Of a stretch of 64,000 nucleotides of DNA, positions 44,226 to 56,087 are shown in pieces. How positions within the stretch are numbered: the stretch's first letter is position 1; every line of letters starts with the position of its first letter. The stretch spans positions 371,981,442 to 372,045,441 of the forward strand of contig NC_053392.1 of assembly GCF_905171765.1 (NCBI RefSeq). Direction: 5' to 3'. The notes beneath the pieces are model-generated. The model was not told the DNA's origin and did no database searches. It worked only from the letters and a program-made list of their open reading frames with translations. The DNA is from Bufo bufo. Its lineage: Eukaryota > Chordata > Amphibia > Anura > Bufonidae. Made by a program: the position numbers and the translations under genes.

Positions 44226-44907
44226 CGCGAGATGACGCATATATGCGTGACTCTGCGCAGGGCTGCCACCTCCGGAACGCGATCCTGCGTTAGGCGGTCC
44301 GGAGGTGGTTAAAGAGGACCTTTCACCACTCCTGACCTGCTTATTTTAATAGCTACACACATTCCCTACGTACTAACAATTCTGGAGCCTCTATTCTTAT
44401 GTCTCTATGTTGTGCCATTCCTTTATTATTTCTACTAGAAGTTATGAGTGAATTGCTATTAGCCTTCAGTAAGGGTACAGATGGGTGGTAACCATTTGGG
44501 GGTATGTACCTGCACAGACTCACTCTATCCAATCAGTGCTGCCATTTTCAGACTGTGCAGGTACAACCCCAACTGGTTACCACCCCTCTGTAACCCTTAC
44601 TGAAGGCTAATAGCAATTCATCCATAACTTCTAGTAGAAATAATAAAGGAATAGCTTAACATAGAGACATAAGAATAGATGTTCCAGAATTGTTATTACA
44701 TTGGGAATGCATGAAGCTATTAAAACAGGAATGTCAGGGGGCGTGGCCTAGCGGAGTATGTGAGCGGAAGTGCGTTGCTGAGCTCCTCCGCTACCTCGGA
44801 CATAAAATCCTATAAAAATCCTATAAGCAAATCGGTTATACCTGTACCTAGACGAAAAGGCATCAGGGAATCCTTCTGGACGGCTGTGGTGGTCATAGTA
44901 GGTCAGC

Positions 44908-45991
44908 ATGACCCGTAAGAAGGAGCAGCGTGGGCCGGAGAAGGAGGCTCAAGATGGCGCCGGCAGCACTCCAGGACGCTCAAGTCGAGTCACGGAGCTC
45001 CAGAAAGAAGCAGCGGTCAAACTGGGGAAATACGCCAGACCAACGGCGGTGACCTCTGGAAAAGGTACTCCTAGGAAACAGAGGGGGGCCGAAGATATGT
45101 CTGATGCAGACTCTGAGGTGGAAGGGCACGACCCAGATACTATACCGGCGGCCTGCTCCAATCGGTATGACACGCTGGCAAGTGCACATGATTACCTGCC
45201 CTCAGAACCGCCAGATTCGGACACGGAAGAGACGACGTTAAAAGACGTTATGCAAGCCATAGCAAAATGTGGCAGGTCCCTGAATACACTTACCATGCAG
45301 GTGGGGGCCATCAAGGAGGATGTCTCCATAGTGCGACACGATATGAGAAAGTTGGCAGACCGCACTACAGCTTTAGAAGGCCGAGTAGGTGAAATGGAGG
45401 ACGTTATGACACCTCTAACCAATAATGTGAGGGACTACTCCAGGAGACTGGATATTATCGCCGCAAAGCAAGATGATTTAGAAAATCGATCTCGCAGAAA
45501 TAATGTGCGGGTGGGGGGAGCACCAGAGAAGGTGGAGGGCGGGAATCCATCAGAGTTTTTCGAATCCTGGCTAAGGGAGAACTTTGGCGCAGATGTATTG
45601 ACCCCCCTGTTTGCCGTTGAGAGGGCTCATAGGGTCCCTATGCGACCTCTACCACCGGGTGCCCCACCCAGAACAGTCCTGATTAAGATATTACACTTCA
45701 AAGACCGGGACATTATCCTAAGAAAAGCCCGAGATAAGTCAGACCTATCTGTCGATGGGCATACATAAAGTGGCACTATTCCCGGATTACTCGCAGGAGG
45801 TTCAGAAGCGGAGAGCCAGATTTATTGATGTGAAAAGGCGTTTAAGAGCACTTGGCGTATCCTATTCCATGATGTATCCGGCCAAGCTGCGGGTTGCTGC
45901 ACTAGGAACCACAAATTTTTTCGAAGATCCGAAGGAGGCAGCAAAATGGACCGATCGGCATGAAAGGCAGCTGGAGGCAGAACAAGGCTGA
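44908..45991 (+). pseudogene. L1 ORF1 nucleic-acid-binding protein (one frameshift), L1 B
   Basis: ATG 44908 gives a basic N-terminus (MTRKKEQRGPEKEAQDG), an acidic linker (SDADSEVEGHDPD), a coiled coil from about residue 110 (LNTLTMQVGAIKEDVSIVRH), then LENRSRRNNVRVGGAPEK of the RRM-like domain and AVERAHRVPMRPLPPG with ILHFKDRDIIL of the C-terminal domain. A 4-base repeat CATACATA at about 45759-45766 shifts the frame after VDG; the continuation HKVALFPDYSQEVQKRR runs to 45991. Apart from that microduplication the frame (about 360 codons) is intact. Binds L1 RNA in the family. Confidence 0.88.
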
Positions 45992-45999
45992 TCTATTTT

Positions 46000-46638
46000 A
46001 GTGGGACTGCCACTCTGTTTACAGGCTCAGTTCATTCGGTTTTGTTGGATGAGGCCTTTTGATATAGAGATACGAATGTCAGAATGTAGAGGTGTGCATG
46101 CTGTGAATATGTGAACAGGTATAGCAATATATCATTTTGCTGAAAGTATTATTTGACAGGTATAACCACTCCTTAGAAGTTTTTCTTATAAATGTCCGGG
46201 GGGGCATGGAGTCGGTGGCCCAAGGTTAGTTCTAATTTTAGCTCAATTGCTAGGGTTACGTGAGCGCAGTTATTTTTATTTATTTTTTGCTATTATTTGG
46301 AAGCGCCTTAACCTCGTATCCAAGTAATTGAGGTGTTGCTTGGTATGCGACTTATTTCGGCAGCGGGTTACGCACCCTTTATCCCACTGGCCTGTATTAG
46401 GTGTTATTGTGGGGCTCGCTGGTGAGATGGTCGTTGTGCTGAGTAATAGTTTTGAAATGTTATGGAGGGTGTGTTGTGCGGGGCGGGGGGGGGGATAGGT
46501 TTCACCCAAGTGCACATACTGTAAGTAAAGGTATAAGTAGAGGTCTATGGCTCAAATATGGAATGTCTTATTACTGTGACCATTCCCTTACTACTACTAA
46601 TCCGGGTGTTAGGAATGCATATTCTATGATATTTAAAT
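46000..46638 (+). other. Inter-ORF spacer of L1 B
   Basis: About 650 bases between ORF1 and ORF2 with no frame in either L1 reading. It contains a G-rich run (GCGGGGCGGGGGGGGG near 46478). A spacer of similar length lies between the ORFs of L1 A (12055-12419), also with a G run at 12234-12253. Confidence 0.6.
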
Positions 46639-48639
46639 ATGGCAGGAAAGGTAAATGTGATTAGCTGGAATGTGAGGGGAATTAAAGATGCGATTAAGAG
46701 GCGGGCGGTTATGGACTGTCTGAGTCAGTATCAGCCTGTGATATGCTGTGTGCAGGAGACTCATCTCACCTCAGACCAGACTAAACTGCTTACCCCTAGG
46801 TGGGTGGGACATTGATATCATGCCACGTTCTCATCATATGCGAGGGGGGTGAGTCTCCTGATACATAGATCAATTGCATTTCAATGTATTGCTAAAAAGG
46901 TGGATAGCGGGGGGAGGTTTATCTGTTTACACTGTACAATTTTTGCAATGACGCGTGTTCTAGTGGGAGTATATGTCCCACCACCATACTCGTCAGCGGT
47001 AATTAATAGTGTGATACAGTTTATAGCGGGTATCCCTGACATTCCGGTTCTGATGATGGGAGACTTTAATAATGTTCTTAACCATGACCTAGACAGAATG
47101 GGGTTGGGTCAGAGCCCTCAAGGAAAGGGAATGACGCCGTTTGGTGTCCTGATGCAGGAAACCATGTTGTTAGATTTCTGGAGGCTGAAAACCCCGGTAG
47201 CAAAGCAATTTTCGTGCTGCTCCAGTACGTATAATTCTCTATCTAGGATAGATCTCATCCTTGGAAATGACCTGTTAGGACAGTATGTGGGAGATGTAAA
47301 ATATTTGCCACGTAAGATTTCGTATCATTCACCGGTGGTAATGGTGCTGGATCTACGTGCTTCGCGTAGTATGAGATGTGGGGTTTGGAAGTTTAATCTT
47401 TTCTGGTTACCCCTCCTACCAGATGCTGGCAGAATTGTTGGAAGTCTTGAGGAGTTCTTCCAGATTAATTTACCATCCTCCACTAAATTGGTAGTTTGGG
47501 AAACCATGAAAGCCTTCTTGAGAGGCCTGCTTATGGCAGAAGTGAACAAGAAAAAGAGCGAATCTAGGGCACATACCAAAAAGTTAATTAGGGAAGTAGA
47601 AATAGCAGAGGCAGATTTTATCTTGCATCCACAAGATGGCACTAGAGAGAAATGGAAGGAGTCTCAACAGAAATTAAATGACAGGTTACTGATGCAGGCA
47701 AAAAATAAAAGATTCTTCCAAAAGCAAACCTTCTATGAAGAAGGAGAGAGAGCGGGTAGACTTTTGTCATTGATATCTAAAGGCCAATTACAGTCCACGT
47801 ATATTGCTGCTTTGAGAGATTCGTATGGTAATGTTCAAACCGAATCACCAAATTTGCTCCAGGTCATGTACTCATTTTATTCCCAGCTTTATAAATCCAA
47901 GCTAAAATCCACAGATGGGGAAATAGTCCAGTTCTTACAGCCGTTGAAATTGCATACACTATCAAATGAGCACAAGGCATTATTAGATGGTCCTATTACT
48001 ATACAGGAGTTGGAGGTAGCGCTTAGTACTATGTCTAATAACAAAGCTCCAGGTAAAGATGGTCTACCGGCTGAGATTTATAAACGTTATTCAGATATTC
48101 TTCTACCTCAATTACTGGAGGTTTGTAATGATGCCAAGCTGAAAGGCCGGCTCCCGGATTCTATGAATGAAGCGGTTGTGATACTGTTGCCCAAGCCGGG
48201 TAAAGATGTGTTGGAGGCTAAATCATATAGACCCATTTCTTTTCTACCTGTTGATATTAAATTATTAGCAAAAGTGTTAGCTAATCGTCTAAACTCTGTA
48301 GTAAAGACCTTAACCACCTCAGCCCCCTAGCTTAAACACCCTGAAAGACCAGGCCACTTTTTCCACTTCTGACCTACACTACTTTCACCGTTTATTGCTC
48401 GGTCATGCAACTTACCACCCAAATGAATTTTACCTCCTTTTCTTCTCACTAATAGAGCTTTCATTTGGTGGTATTTCATTGCTGCTGACATTTTTACTTT
48501 TTTTGTTATTAATCCAAATTTAACGATTTTTTTGCAAAAAAATGACATTTTTCACTTTCAGTTGTAAAATTTTGCAAAAAAAACTACATCCATATAAAAA
48601 TTTTGCTCTAAATTTATTGTTCTACATGTCTTTGATAAA

Positions 48640-50640
48640 AAAAACTTTCTGAGCACCTGTCATGTTTCCTGAGGTCCTACAATGCCCAGACAGTACAAAC
48701 ACCCCACAAATGACCCCATTTCGGAAAGTAGACACCCTAAGGTATTCGCTGATGGGCATAGTGAGTTCATAGAACTTTTTATTTTTTGTCACAAGTTAGC
48801 GGAAAATGATTTTTTTTTTTTTTTTCTTACAAAGTCTCATATTCCACTAACTTGTGACAAAAAATAAAAACTTCCATGAACTCACTATGCCCATCAGCGA
48901 ATACCTTGGGGTGTCTTCTTTCCAAAATGGGGTCACTTGTGGGGTAGTTATACTGCCCTGGCATTCTAGGGGCCCAAATGTGTGGTAAGGAGTTTGAAAT
49001 CAAATTCTGTAAAAAATGACCAGCGAAATCCGAAAGGTGCTCTTTGGAATATGGGCCCCTTTGCCCACCCAGGCTGCAAAAAAGTGTCACACATCTGGTA
49101 TCTCCGTATTCAGGAGAAGTTGGGGGAATGTGTTTTGGGGTGTCATTTTACATATACCCATGCTGGGTGAGAGAAATATCTTGGCAAAAGACAACTTTTC
49201 CCATTTTTTTATACAAAGTTGGCATTTGACCAAGATATTTATCTCACCCAGCATGGGTATATGTAAAATGACACCCCAAAACACATTCCCCAACTTCTCC
49301 TGAATACGGAGATACCACATGTGTGACACTTTTTTGCAGCCTAGGTGGGCAAAGGGGCCCATATTCCAAGAGCACCTTTCGGATTTCACTGGTCATTTTT
49401 TACAGAATTTGATTTCAAACTCCTTACCACACATTTGGGCCCCTAGAATGCCAGGGCAGTATAACTACCCCACAAGTGACCCCATTTTGGAAAGAAGAGA
49501 CCCCAAGGTATTTCGTGATGGGCATAGTGAGTTCATGGAAGTTTTTATTTTTTGTCACAAGTTAGTGGAATATGAGACTTTGTAAGGGAAAAAAAATAAA
49601 AATAAAAAAATCATCATTTTCCGCTAACTTGTGACAAAAAATATAAAATTCTAGGAACTCGCCATGCCCCTCACGGAATACCTTGGGGTGTCTTCTTTCC
49701 AAAATGGGGTCACTTGTGGGGTAGTTATACTGCCCTGGCATTTTCCAGGGGCCCTAATGTGTGGTAAGTAGGTAAATGACCTGTGAAATCCTAAAGGTGC
49801 TCTTTGGAATGTGGGCCCCTTTGCCCACCTAGGCTGCAAAAAAGGGTCACACATGTGGTATCTCCGTATTCAGGAGAAGTTGGGCAATGTGTTTTGGGGT
49901 GTCTTTTTACATATACCCATGCTGGGTGAAAGAAATATCTCGGCAAAAGACAACTTTTCCCATTTTTTTATACAAAGTTGGCATTTGACCAAGATATTTA
50001 TCTCACCCAGCATAGGTATATGTAAAATGACACCCCAAAACACATTGCCCAACTTCTCCTGAATACGGCGATACCACATGTGTGACACTTTTTTGCAGCC
50101 TAGGTGGGCAAAGGGGCCCACATTCATTTTATGAGGGCATTTTTAGATATTTGGATCCCAGACTTCTTCTCACGCTTTAGGACCCCTAGAATGCCAGGGC
50201 AGTATAAATACCCCACATGTGACCCCATTTTGGAAAGAAGACACCCCAAGGTATTCACTGAGGGGCATGGCGAGTTCATCGAATTTTTTTTTTTGGCACA
50301 AGTTAGCAGTATTCTTTTTTTTTTTTTCTCACAAAGTCTCCCTTTCCGCTAACTTGGGACAAAAATTTCAATCTTTCATGGACTCAATATGCCCCTCACG
50401 GAATACCTTGGGGTGTCTTCTTTCTGAAATGGGGTCACATGTGGGGTATTTATACTGCCCTGGCATTCTAGGGGCCCTAAAGCGTGAGAAGAAGTCTTCA
50501 ATATAAATGTCTAAAACATTTTACGCATTTGGATTCCGTGAGGGGTATGGTGAGTTCATGTGAGATTTTATTTTTTGACACAAGTTAGTGGAATATGAGA
50601 CTTTGTAAGAAAAAAATATATAATTTCCGCTAACTTGGAC
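48640..50640. repeat. Alternating inverted modules of TTAA element copy 2
   Basis: Blocks such as TTTGCCCACCTAGGCTGCAA, CATACCCATGCTGGGTGA and TTCTCCTGAATACGG recur in both orientations at about 49060-49170, 49230-49400, 49815-49930 and 50000-50120. GGGGTGTCTTCTTTC and AAATGGGGTCAC blocks recur likewise. Copy 1 has one fewer set (40910-41760). This looks like successive inverted duplications. Confidence 0.75.
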
Positions 50641-51373
50641 CAAAAAAATGTCTGAATGGAGCCTTACAGGGGGGTGATCAATGACAGGGGGGTGATCAAT
50701 GACAGGGGGGTGATCAGAGAGTCTATATGGGGTGATCACCCCCCTGTCATTGATCACCCGCCTGTAAGGCTCCATTTAGATGTCCGTATGTGTTTTGCGG
50801 ATCCGATCCATGTATCCGTGGATCCGTAAAAATCATACGGACATCTGAATGCAGCCTGACAGGGGGGGTGATCAATGACAGGGGGGGTGATCAATGACAG
50901 GGGGGTGATCAGGGAGTCTATATGGGGTGATCACCCCCCCTGGAAGGCTCCAGGGAGACGCCTGTATGTGTTTTGCGGATCCGATCCATCTATCAGTGGA
51001 TCCGTAAAAATCATGCGGACGTCTGAATGGAGCTTTACAGGGGGTTGATCAATGACAGGGGGGTAATCAATGACAGTGGGGTGATGAGGGAGTCTATATG
51101 GGGTGATCACCACAGTCATTGATCACGCCCCTGTAAGGCTCCATTCAGACGTCCGTATGCGTTTTGCAGATCCGATCCATCTATCAGTGGATCCGTAAAA
51201 ATCATGCGGACATCTGAATGGAGCTTTACAGGGGGGTGATCAATGACAGGGGGGTAATCAATGACAGGGGGGTGATCAGGGAGTCTATATGGGGTGATCA
51301 GGGGTGATCAAGGGTGATCAAGGGGTTAATAAGTGACAGGGGGGGGGGGGTGTAGTGGTGCAACATATTACTG

Positions 51374-51604
51374 AGCTACCTGTGTCCTCTGGTGGTCGAT
51401 CCAAACAAAGGGGACCACCAGAGGACCAGGTAGCAGGTATATTAGACGCTGTTATCAAAACAGCGTCTAATATACCTGTTAGGGGTTAAAAAAAAATCAC
51501 ATCTCCAGCCTGCCAGCGAACGATCGCCGCTGGCAGGCTGGAGATCCACTCTCTTACCTTCCGTTCCTGTGAACGCGCGCGCCTGTGTGCGCGCGTTCAC
51601 AGGA
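51374..51604. repeat. Terminal four-hairpin cassette, copy 2
   Basis: Same four hairpins as in copy 1, in order and orientation, with only small base changes. The last, at 51566-51604, reads CCTGTGAACGCGCGC with its complement, compared with GTGAGCGCGCGC in copy 1; here the change improves pairing. Confidence 0.85.
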
Positions 51605-54117
51605 AATCTCGCGTCTCGCGAGAGGACGCACCGGCGCGTCCACCCAGAAGAGCAGGGCCGCCGCAAAGACGCAATCCTGCGTACGGCGGTCCTGAGGAGG
51701 TTAATATGCCGGGATCAGGCTGGTTTTATGCCCAATATGTCGACGGCAGTAAATATCAGACGGCTGTTTTTGAATATTCAAGCAGCACAGGTTCACGCCT
51801 CGACCGCGGCGGTCGCATCTCTTGATGCGGCCAGAGCGTTTGACAGCGTGGAATGGCGCTACTTATGGCTGGTACTTGAAAAGATGGGCTTTGGAAGTGA
51901 ATTTATAGCATGGATCCGGCTTCTCTATTCTTGCCCTAGAGCGGTGGTGAGGGTTAATGGAGACCTGTCAGATCCTTTCATGTTGTTTAGGGGAACTAGA
52001 CAGGGGTGTCCATTGTCACCGCTTCTAATTGCGGTGGCGATGGAGCCCTTAGCGGAAGCATTAAGGATGGCCACGAATGTTAGAGGACTTCAGTATGGAA
52101 CTAGAATAGAAAAGGTGGCATTATATGCAGATGACTTGCTTTTATTTTTGAATGATTGGGAGGAGTCTCTCCCTGCTGCTATGGAGATCATTAATAAATT
52201 TGGGACTATGTCCGGGTTAGTAATTAACTGGTCAAAATCGGCTTTGCTGCCCTTGGGTAATGGTACTGCAGTAGCGACATCAGAATCGGGAGGGTTGCAG
52301 ATAGTGACATCCCTAAAATATTTGGGAATATGGGTAACGGCAAATCTGGGTGATTATGAACGGCTAAATTTGGTGCCCATGCTCACGGAATTTCGGAAGA
52401 AGGTACAGGCCTGGAGCAAATTACCCCTGTCTGTGATAGGAAGGGCCAATCTCTTAAAGATGATATTGATGCCAAAACTCTTATATCTTCTCCATAATGC
52501 ACCGATTTGGATTCCACTCAGGTTCTTTAATACTATTAACGCAGTTTTTAGGGATTTAATATGGACGGGGGGTGTCCCTAGGATTAAGCTCTCAACCCTG
52601 CAGAGGCCTAAAACACAGGGTGGATTGGCGGTACCAGATCCCTGGGCCTATTACATTGCGGCACAGCTGCAACATTTTAGAGGATGGGGAGATGAGGTGC
52701 AACTGAATAGTGCAGGCCGCATAGTTCAATATTTTTAATAAATCGAACATGCTTATTGTCGGCTTTGGAGGATGGCTCGTTCCTCTCGAGAGGCACTCAA
52801 TACCCACTGATAAAGTTGATGCATAAGATATGGTGGAAAACTAGGGAAAAAATGAATGTAGCAGGATATAGCACTCACACATCTATATGGCCTAACTATT
52901 TATATCCAGAAATAAACAAGGTTAATGTTGTGCAGCAGTGGGAGCAATATGGGTTGGGGAGGATGGCTCAATTATATTCAGATGGGACCCTGAAAAGCTT
53001 TGAAGTATTAAGAAGGGAATTTAACATCCCAAATAGGTATTTCTATGTATATTTGCAACTAAGGCATGCTATCCATACTCAGGAGAAGAAGGGGAAGATT
53101 CAACAGGCTGCTAGATGCATTATCATGGACTATACAGCAAGATCAGGGACCACCAGTGGGGTGATATCCACTTACTACAATACACTTAGAGAGGAAATTG
53201 AAAAAGCTAATCCACTGAAACTTTATGAGAATTGGAGTAAGGAGATAGAGGATCTCTCTGAGGAGAAATGGAAGGTTATTCTCACTGATTTACCGAAATT
53301 ATCACTGAGCGAGTCATATAGGCTCTCACAGGTATATCTCTTGCACAGGGTTGACAGGACACCTACATTATTGTTCAAAATGGGTTACAGGGAGAATGAT
53401 ATATGCCCACGCTGTAACATGAGTAGTGCAGATTTGATCCATCTTATGTGGAATTGCCCAAGGTTAAGAAGGTATTGGGTAGAGATAGTGGAACTTATAA
53501 GTAAGATTTAAAAAAAAAAAGTTTCTGTCATGAGGGTACTGTATCAAGCAAGAAAGTGTATAGCATTCCACTGGATTGATGAAGCAGCTCCTACGAGTCA
53601 AGAAGTGGTAGAGAGGGTGCATACACTGGTCAAATTAGAAGAATACGTTTATTTGAAAAGAAACTCGAAGAAAAAATTTGAGGAAATATGGTCCTTGTGG
53701 ATTACGCATTATAATTTGTCAGAGGGAATGTCAGTAGGATATGAGAGAAGTGGTAGAGATGGAAGTGGATGAGGAGTGAATGGTCAGATGTGGGTAAGTG
53801 AAGTGTGATAGGATGTCGGTGCTGATATAATATATGGCTGTTTACTTAGCAATATAGTGGCTTTGTGAAGCAACAGATTCGTTTAAAAGAAAACGGACTA
53901 AGATATTCCCAGATGAACTTTCCAATAGCAATTGTGGACTGGAAAATGTTATTTGCTGATGGGTGTGCACTTGGGGGGGGTTTGGAGGGGATGGGGTGGG
54001 AAAGGGGGGGTTTATATTGTAATTGTATTACAACTTTCTTGAAAAAACAAATAAAAATTATTTGAATTAAAAAAAAAAAAAACAGGAATGTCAGGAGTGG
54101 TGAAAGGTCCTCTTTAA

Positions 54118-55874
54118 CATTAATATTTTTTTTTCTTATTGACATAGCCCTAGTCACAGGGGGGGACACAGCACACAGAGGTTGTAACAAGACTCACTGC
54201 AGAGCTGGTCTAGGTCTGATAAGACTCAGCATCTCATGCAGATTCTCGGCTCCCAGTGATCACATGTTCGCTATGACAGGAGCAGGAAGCCGCATTGCCC
54301 AAAGTTCACTGCTATAGGCCTGAATATATACAATGCATATTAGCAAGTAAGAGCATGAAAACGTGCATAGTTACTAATCAACATTCAATTTTGCGGAACG
54401 AATGTGGACCCATTTATTTCAATGGGGCTGGAAAAGATGTGGACAGCACACCGTATGCTGTCCACACCCGCACTTCCGTTCCGTGGCCCCGCAAAAAAGA
54501 TAGTCCTATACTTTTCCACAGCCACGGACAAGAATAGGCATTTCTATCATAGTGACGGCCATGTGATGTCCGCAAAACACTTGCGGACATGTGAATGCAC
54601 CCTAAATGTTGTAGGGTTGCATGCAATAAAAAAAATTGTATAGCCACTGAATTATTCAATAAAATATAATTGTATAGAGCCACCTGCTATTTGTTCTTTT
54701 CCTTATTTCTCTGTCCACCTTGCTGAGGTGGACGCACATGCTCAGCACCATCCTTCATACGCCTCCCGAATTGTGATAGGGAGAGAGTTGCAGCAGAAAG
54801 GACATCGCCCCCCCCCCCCCGCCCCCTTCCCTATCCGAGCTTCAGCAGAAAGCTTGACATAAATCTAGCAGAACAATTGGAGCAATGAATGGGGACATCT
54901 CTGGATCCATGTGAGGTACAGGGCTGGTTCTAGCTTTGTTAGAAAGAGATTGCCATGTACTATAATTTTTATTTTTTACATCAATCATGGTATAACACCT
55001 TTAAAGTAGCAAAAAATAAATATATATATTTTTCTGATTCGCTCTGGTAGTTAGGATAAGCGGGCGCAGTACAGAGGTAAAATACAAGTTCGTAATTCAA
55101 ACTTCAGTGTTTATTCACACATGATGCCAAAAACAAAACGCCAGTTTTGCAGTGTTGGCGTTACCTCACACCCAATGGCAAGTTAATATAACAAAAGTCA
55201 CCTTGGTGGCAGTTCTGCCTCAGAAAGTTCAAATACAGGCTCCTGTTCTCCTGACACATAGGTCTCCGCTCTCCAAACCAGCACAGGCCTCAGCTCCAGC
55301 ACACCGACCTCCTGAGCTCCACTGTCAGACGGAGGTAATCCTCTCCACTTGGCAGTGCTGGCTGGTTTTATGCCTGGCAAAACCCAGCCTGGAATGTGGG
55401 GAGTAGTCACCCACCCAGCACGAGCCATCCCGGATCAGCTATTACAGCCATGCTAAGTACCAAGTTGTCAAACAGCAACTGCTGCTGACACATAAAAACC
55501 AGCTCTTACTCCGAGGCCAGGAACCTCGGTGACATGTACCTATCATCCACGATGATTCCTTGTACCTTCTTACAATACACACACACCTTCAAGTACATGC
55601 TTAATTTAAAAGATATTCGGTAAAAGGTTTAAAAACAGATTGCTCTTCTCTTCTACATATTAAGCAGGAGGAGATGCTGGCATGCAATCTGATCAGAAGG
55701 CCAATGCAATTACCATGCACAGTAAATAACTAGTTATTCCCAGAAAACACTGTACAAACAGAAAACATCTGAGACATAATTGCTTCATTTAAACAAATGG
55801 CCACATAAATAAACATAGATGTGAGAAACTGAAATATCAAAGCAATCTAGAGAAGGGAAACATGTTTTACTCAC
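54118..55874. other. Intron segment with repeat fragments
   Basis: 54360-54610 looks like a Harbinger-like MITE fragment (GACCCATTTATTTCAATGGG; right end GACATGTGAATGCACCCTAA). 54811-54830 is a C-rich run. 55080-55540 has the look of a dispersed amphibian repeat, CCAGCACAGGCCTCAGCTCC within, but neither ends nor family could be established. No coding exon was seen. Confidence 0.35.
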
Positions 55875-55947
55875 TGGTAAAGCTGTAATAATGAGTCCAA
55901 TCGCATTCATCCAAGCTGTGATATTTTCTCTTGGTACAAGTGGCTGA
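55875..55947 (-). CDS. MED23: MED23 coding exon B
   Basis: Acceptor CCTCTTTACAG before 55947 and donor CCA|GTGAGT after 55875 bound 73 bases. The first T completes the serine codon split from exon A (AG|T). Twenty-four codons follow, reading QPLVPRENITAWMNAIGLII and TALP, identical in pattern to vertebrate MED23. The exon is small and sits between a 1.7 kb and a 22.2 kb intron. Confidence 0.96.
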
Positions 55948-56087
55948 CTGTAAAGAGGGAATAATTCATAACATGATCCATGGAGCATAAAATAATTCAT
56001 AACCTGTAAGATTTACCAAATTGTGGCCTTTTAGGGAGGCATGATCCTATGACTGGACAAGAATAGGGCAGTGTATAGAGGACTTAA

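Larger units (their letters stand above)
40203..44308. mobile_element. TTAA-flanked non-autonomous element, copy 1
   Basis: TTAA at 40199-40202 and 44309-44312. Ends CCACTTCAGCCC and the complement of GGTCCGGAGGTGG. Layout: a 5' block (GAAAGACCAGGCCACTTTT), alternating inverted modules (GCAAAAAAGTGTCACACAT; CTTGTGACAAAAAATAAAA), a short-repeat zone of GATCAATGACAGGGGGG, a 155-base minisatellite, a poly-G tract and a terminal four-hairpin block. No transposase frame exists. A second copy lies at 48314-51700. TTAA and the ends would suit piggyBac or Kolobok groups, and I cannot decide between them. Confidence 0.82.
48314..51700. mobile_element. TTAA-flanked non-autonomous element, copy 2, inside L1 B ORF2
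   Basis: TTAA at 48310-48313 and 51701-51704. Ends CCACCTCAGCCCCC and the complement of GGTCCTGAGGAGG. Same orientation and block order as copy 1, but with a longer zone of alternating inverted modules (about 48640-50650) and only ~3 minisatellite units (50660-51300). The L1 frame is continuous across the site when one TTAA and the element are discounted, showing a precise TTAA insertion. No transposase encoded. Confidence 0.9.
46639..53772 (+). pseudogene. L1 ORF2 endonuclease / reverse transcriptase, interrupted, L1 B
   Basis: ATG 46639 begins MAGKVNVISWNVRGIKD; the APE endonuclease shows CVQETHL, VGVYVPPPY and MMGDFNNVLN. Lesions in order: a TGA at 46813-46815 after RWVGH; a TTAA element at 48314-51700 inserted after KTL in the RT fingers; loss of one T in the run at 52732-52736, shifting the frame after RIVQYF; and an A-rich replacement after ISKI (53509-53525) that deletes about 30 codons. 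The RT itself keeps DQAGFMP, LDAARAFDSVEW, GTRQGCPLSPLL and catalytic YADD at 52124-52135. The C-terminal CPRCNMSSADLIHLMWNC block is present. Confidence 0.92.
44739..54080 (+). mobile_element. Near full-length L1-clade LINE (L1 B), interrupted by TTAA element copy 2
   Basis: The duplication AAAACAGGAATGTCAGG (44722-44738; right copy ending 54095) brackets an L1 starting GGGCGTGGCC and ending AATAAAAATTATTTG plus poly-A. ORF1 is at 44908-45991, ORF2 at 46639-53772. Without the 3.4 kb TTAA element it is ~5.95 kb. Few lesions are visible, so it is younger than L1 A, yet older than the TTAA element inside it. It lies in a MED23 intron, antisense to the gene. Confidence 0.93.
44313..54113. mobile_element. 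Kolobok/T2-like MITE split by L1 B
   Basis: Left end AGAGGACCTTTCACCACTCC after TTAA (44309-44312). The right end GGAGTGGTGAAAGGTCCTCT lies before TTAA (54114-54117). Paired arms also include ATAGCAATTCA and GGGTAACCATTTGG-type blocks near 44450-44640. The first nine terminal bases equal those of the large Kolobok element at 5933. Only ~440 bases belong to the MITE; the rest is the L1. The left TTAA is shared with the neighbouring TTAA element. Confidence 0.88.
33688..55874 (-). other. MED23: MED23 intron between exons B and C (22.2 kb)
   Basis: Donor CCA|GTGAGT at 55874-55869 and acceptor CAG at 33690-33688. Most of its length is nested transposons: Penelope-like 33807-39417, TTAA element 40203-44308, and a MITE/L1/TTAA element nest 44313-54113. 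The only sizeable stretches outside these are 39432-40198 and 54118-55874. Confidence 0.9.

Noticed and set aside
40203..44308. Firm piggyBac assignment of the TTAA elements
   Set aside because: TTAA targets occur in both piggyBac and Kolobok, and no transposase is encoded; the ends alone do not decide.
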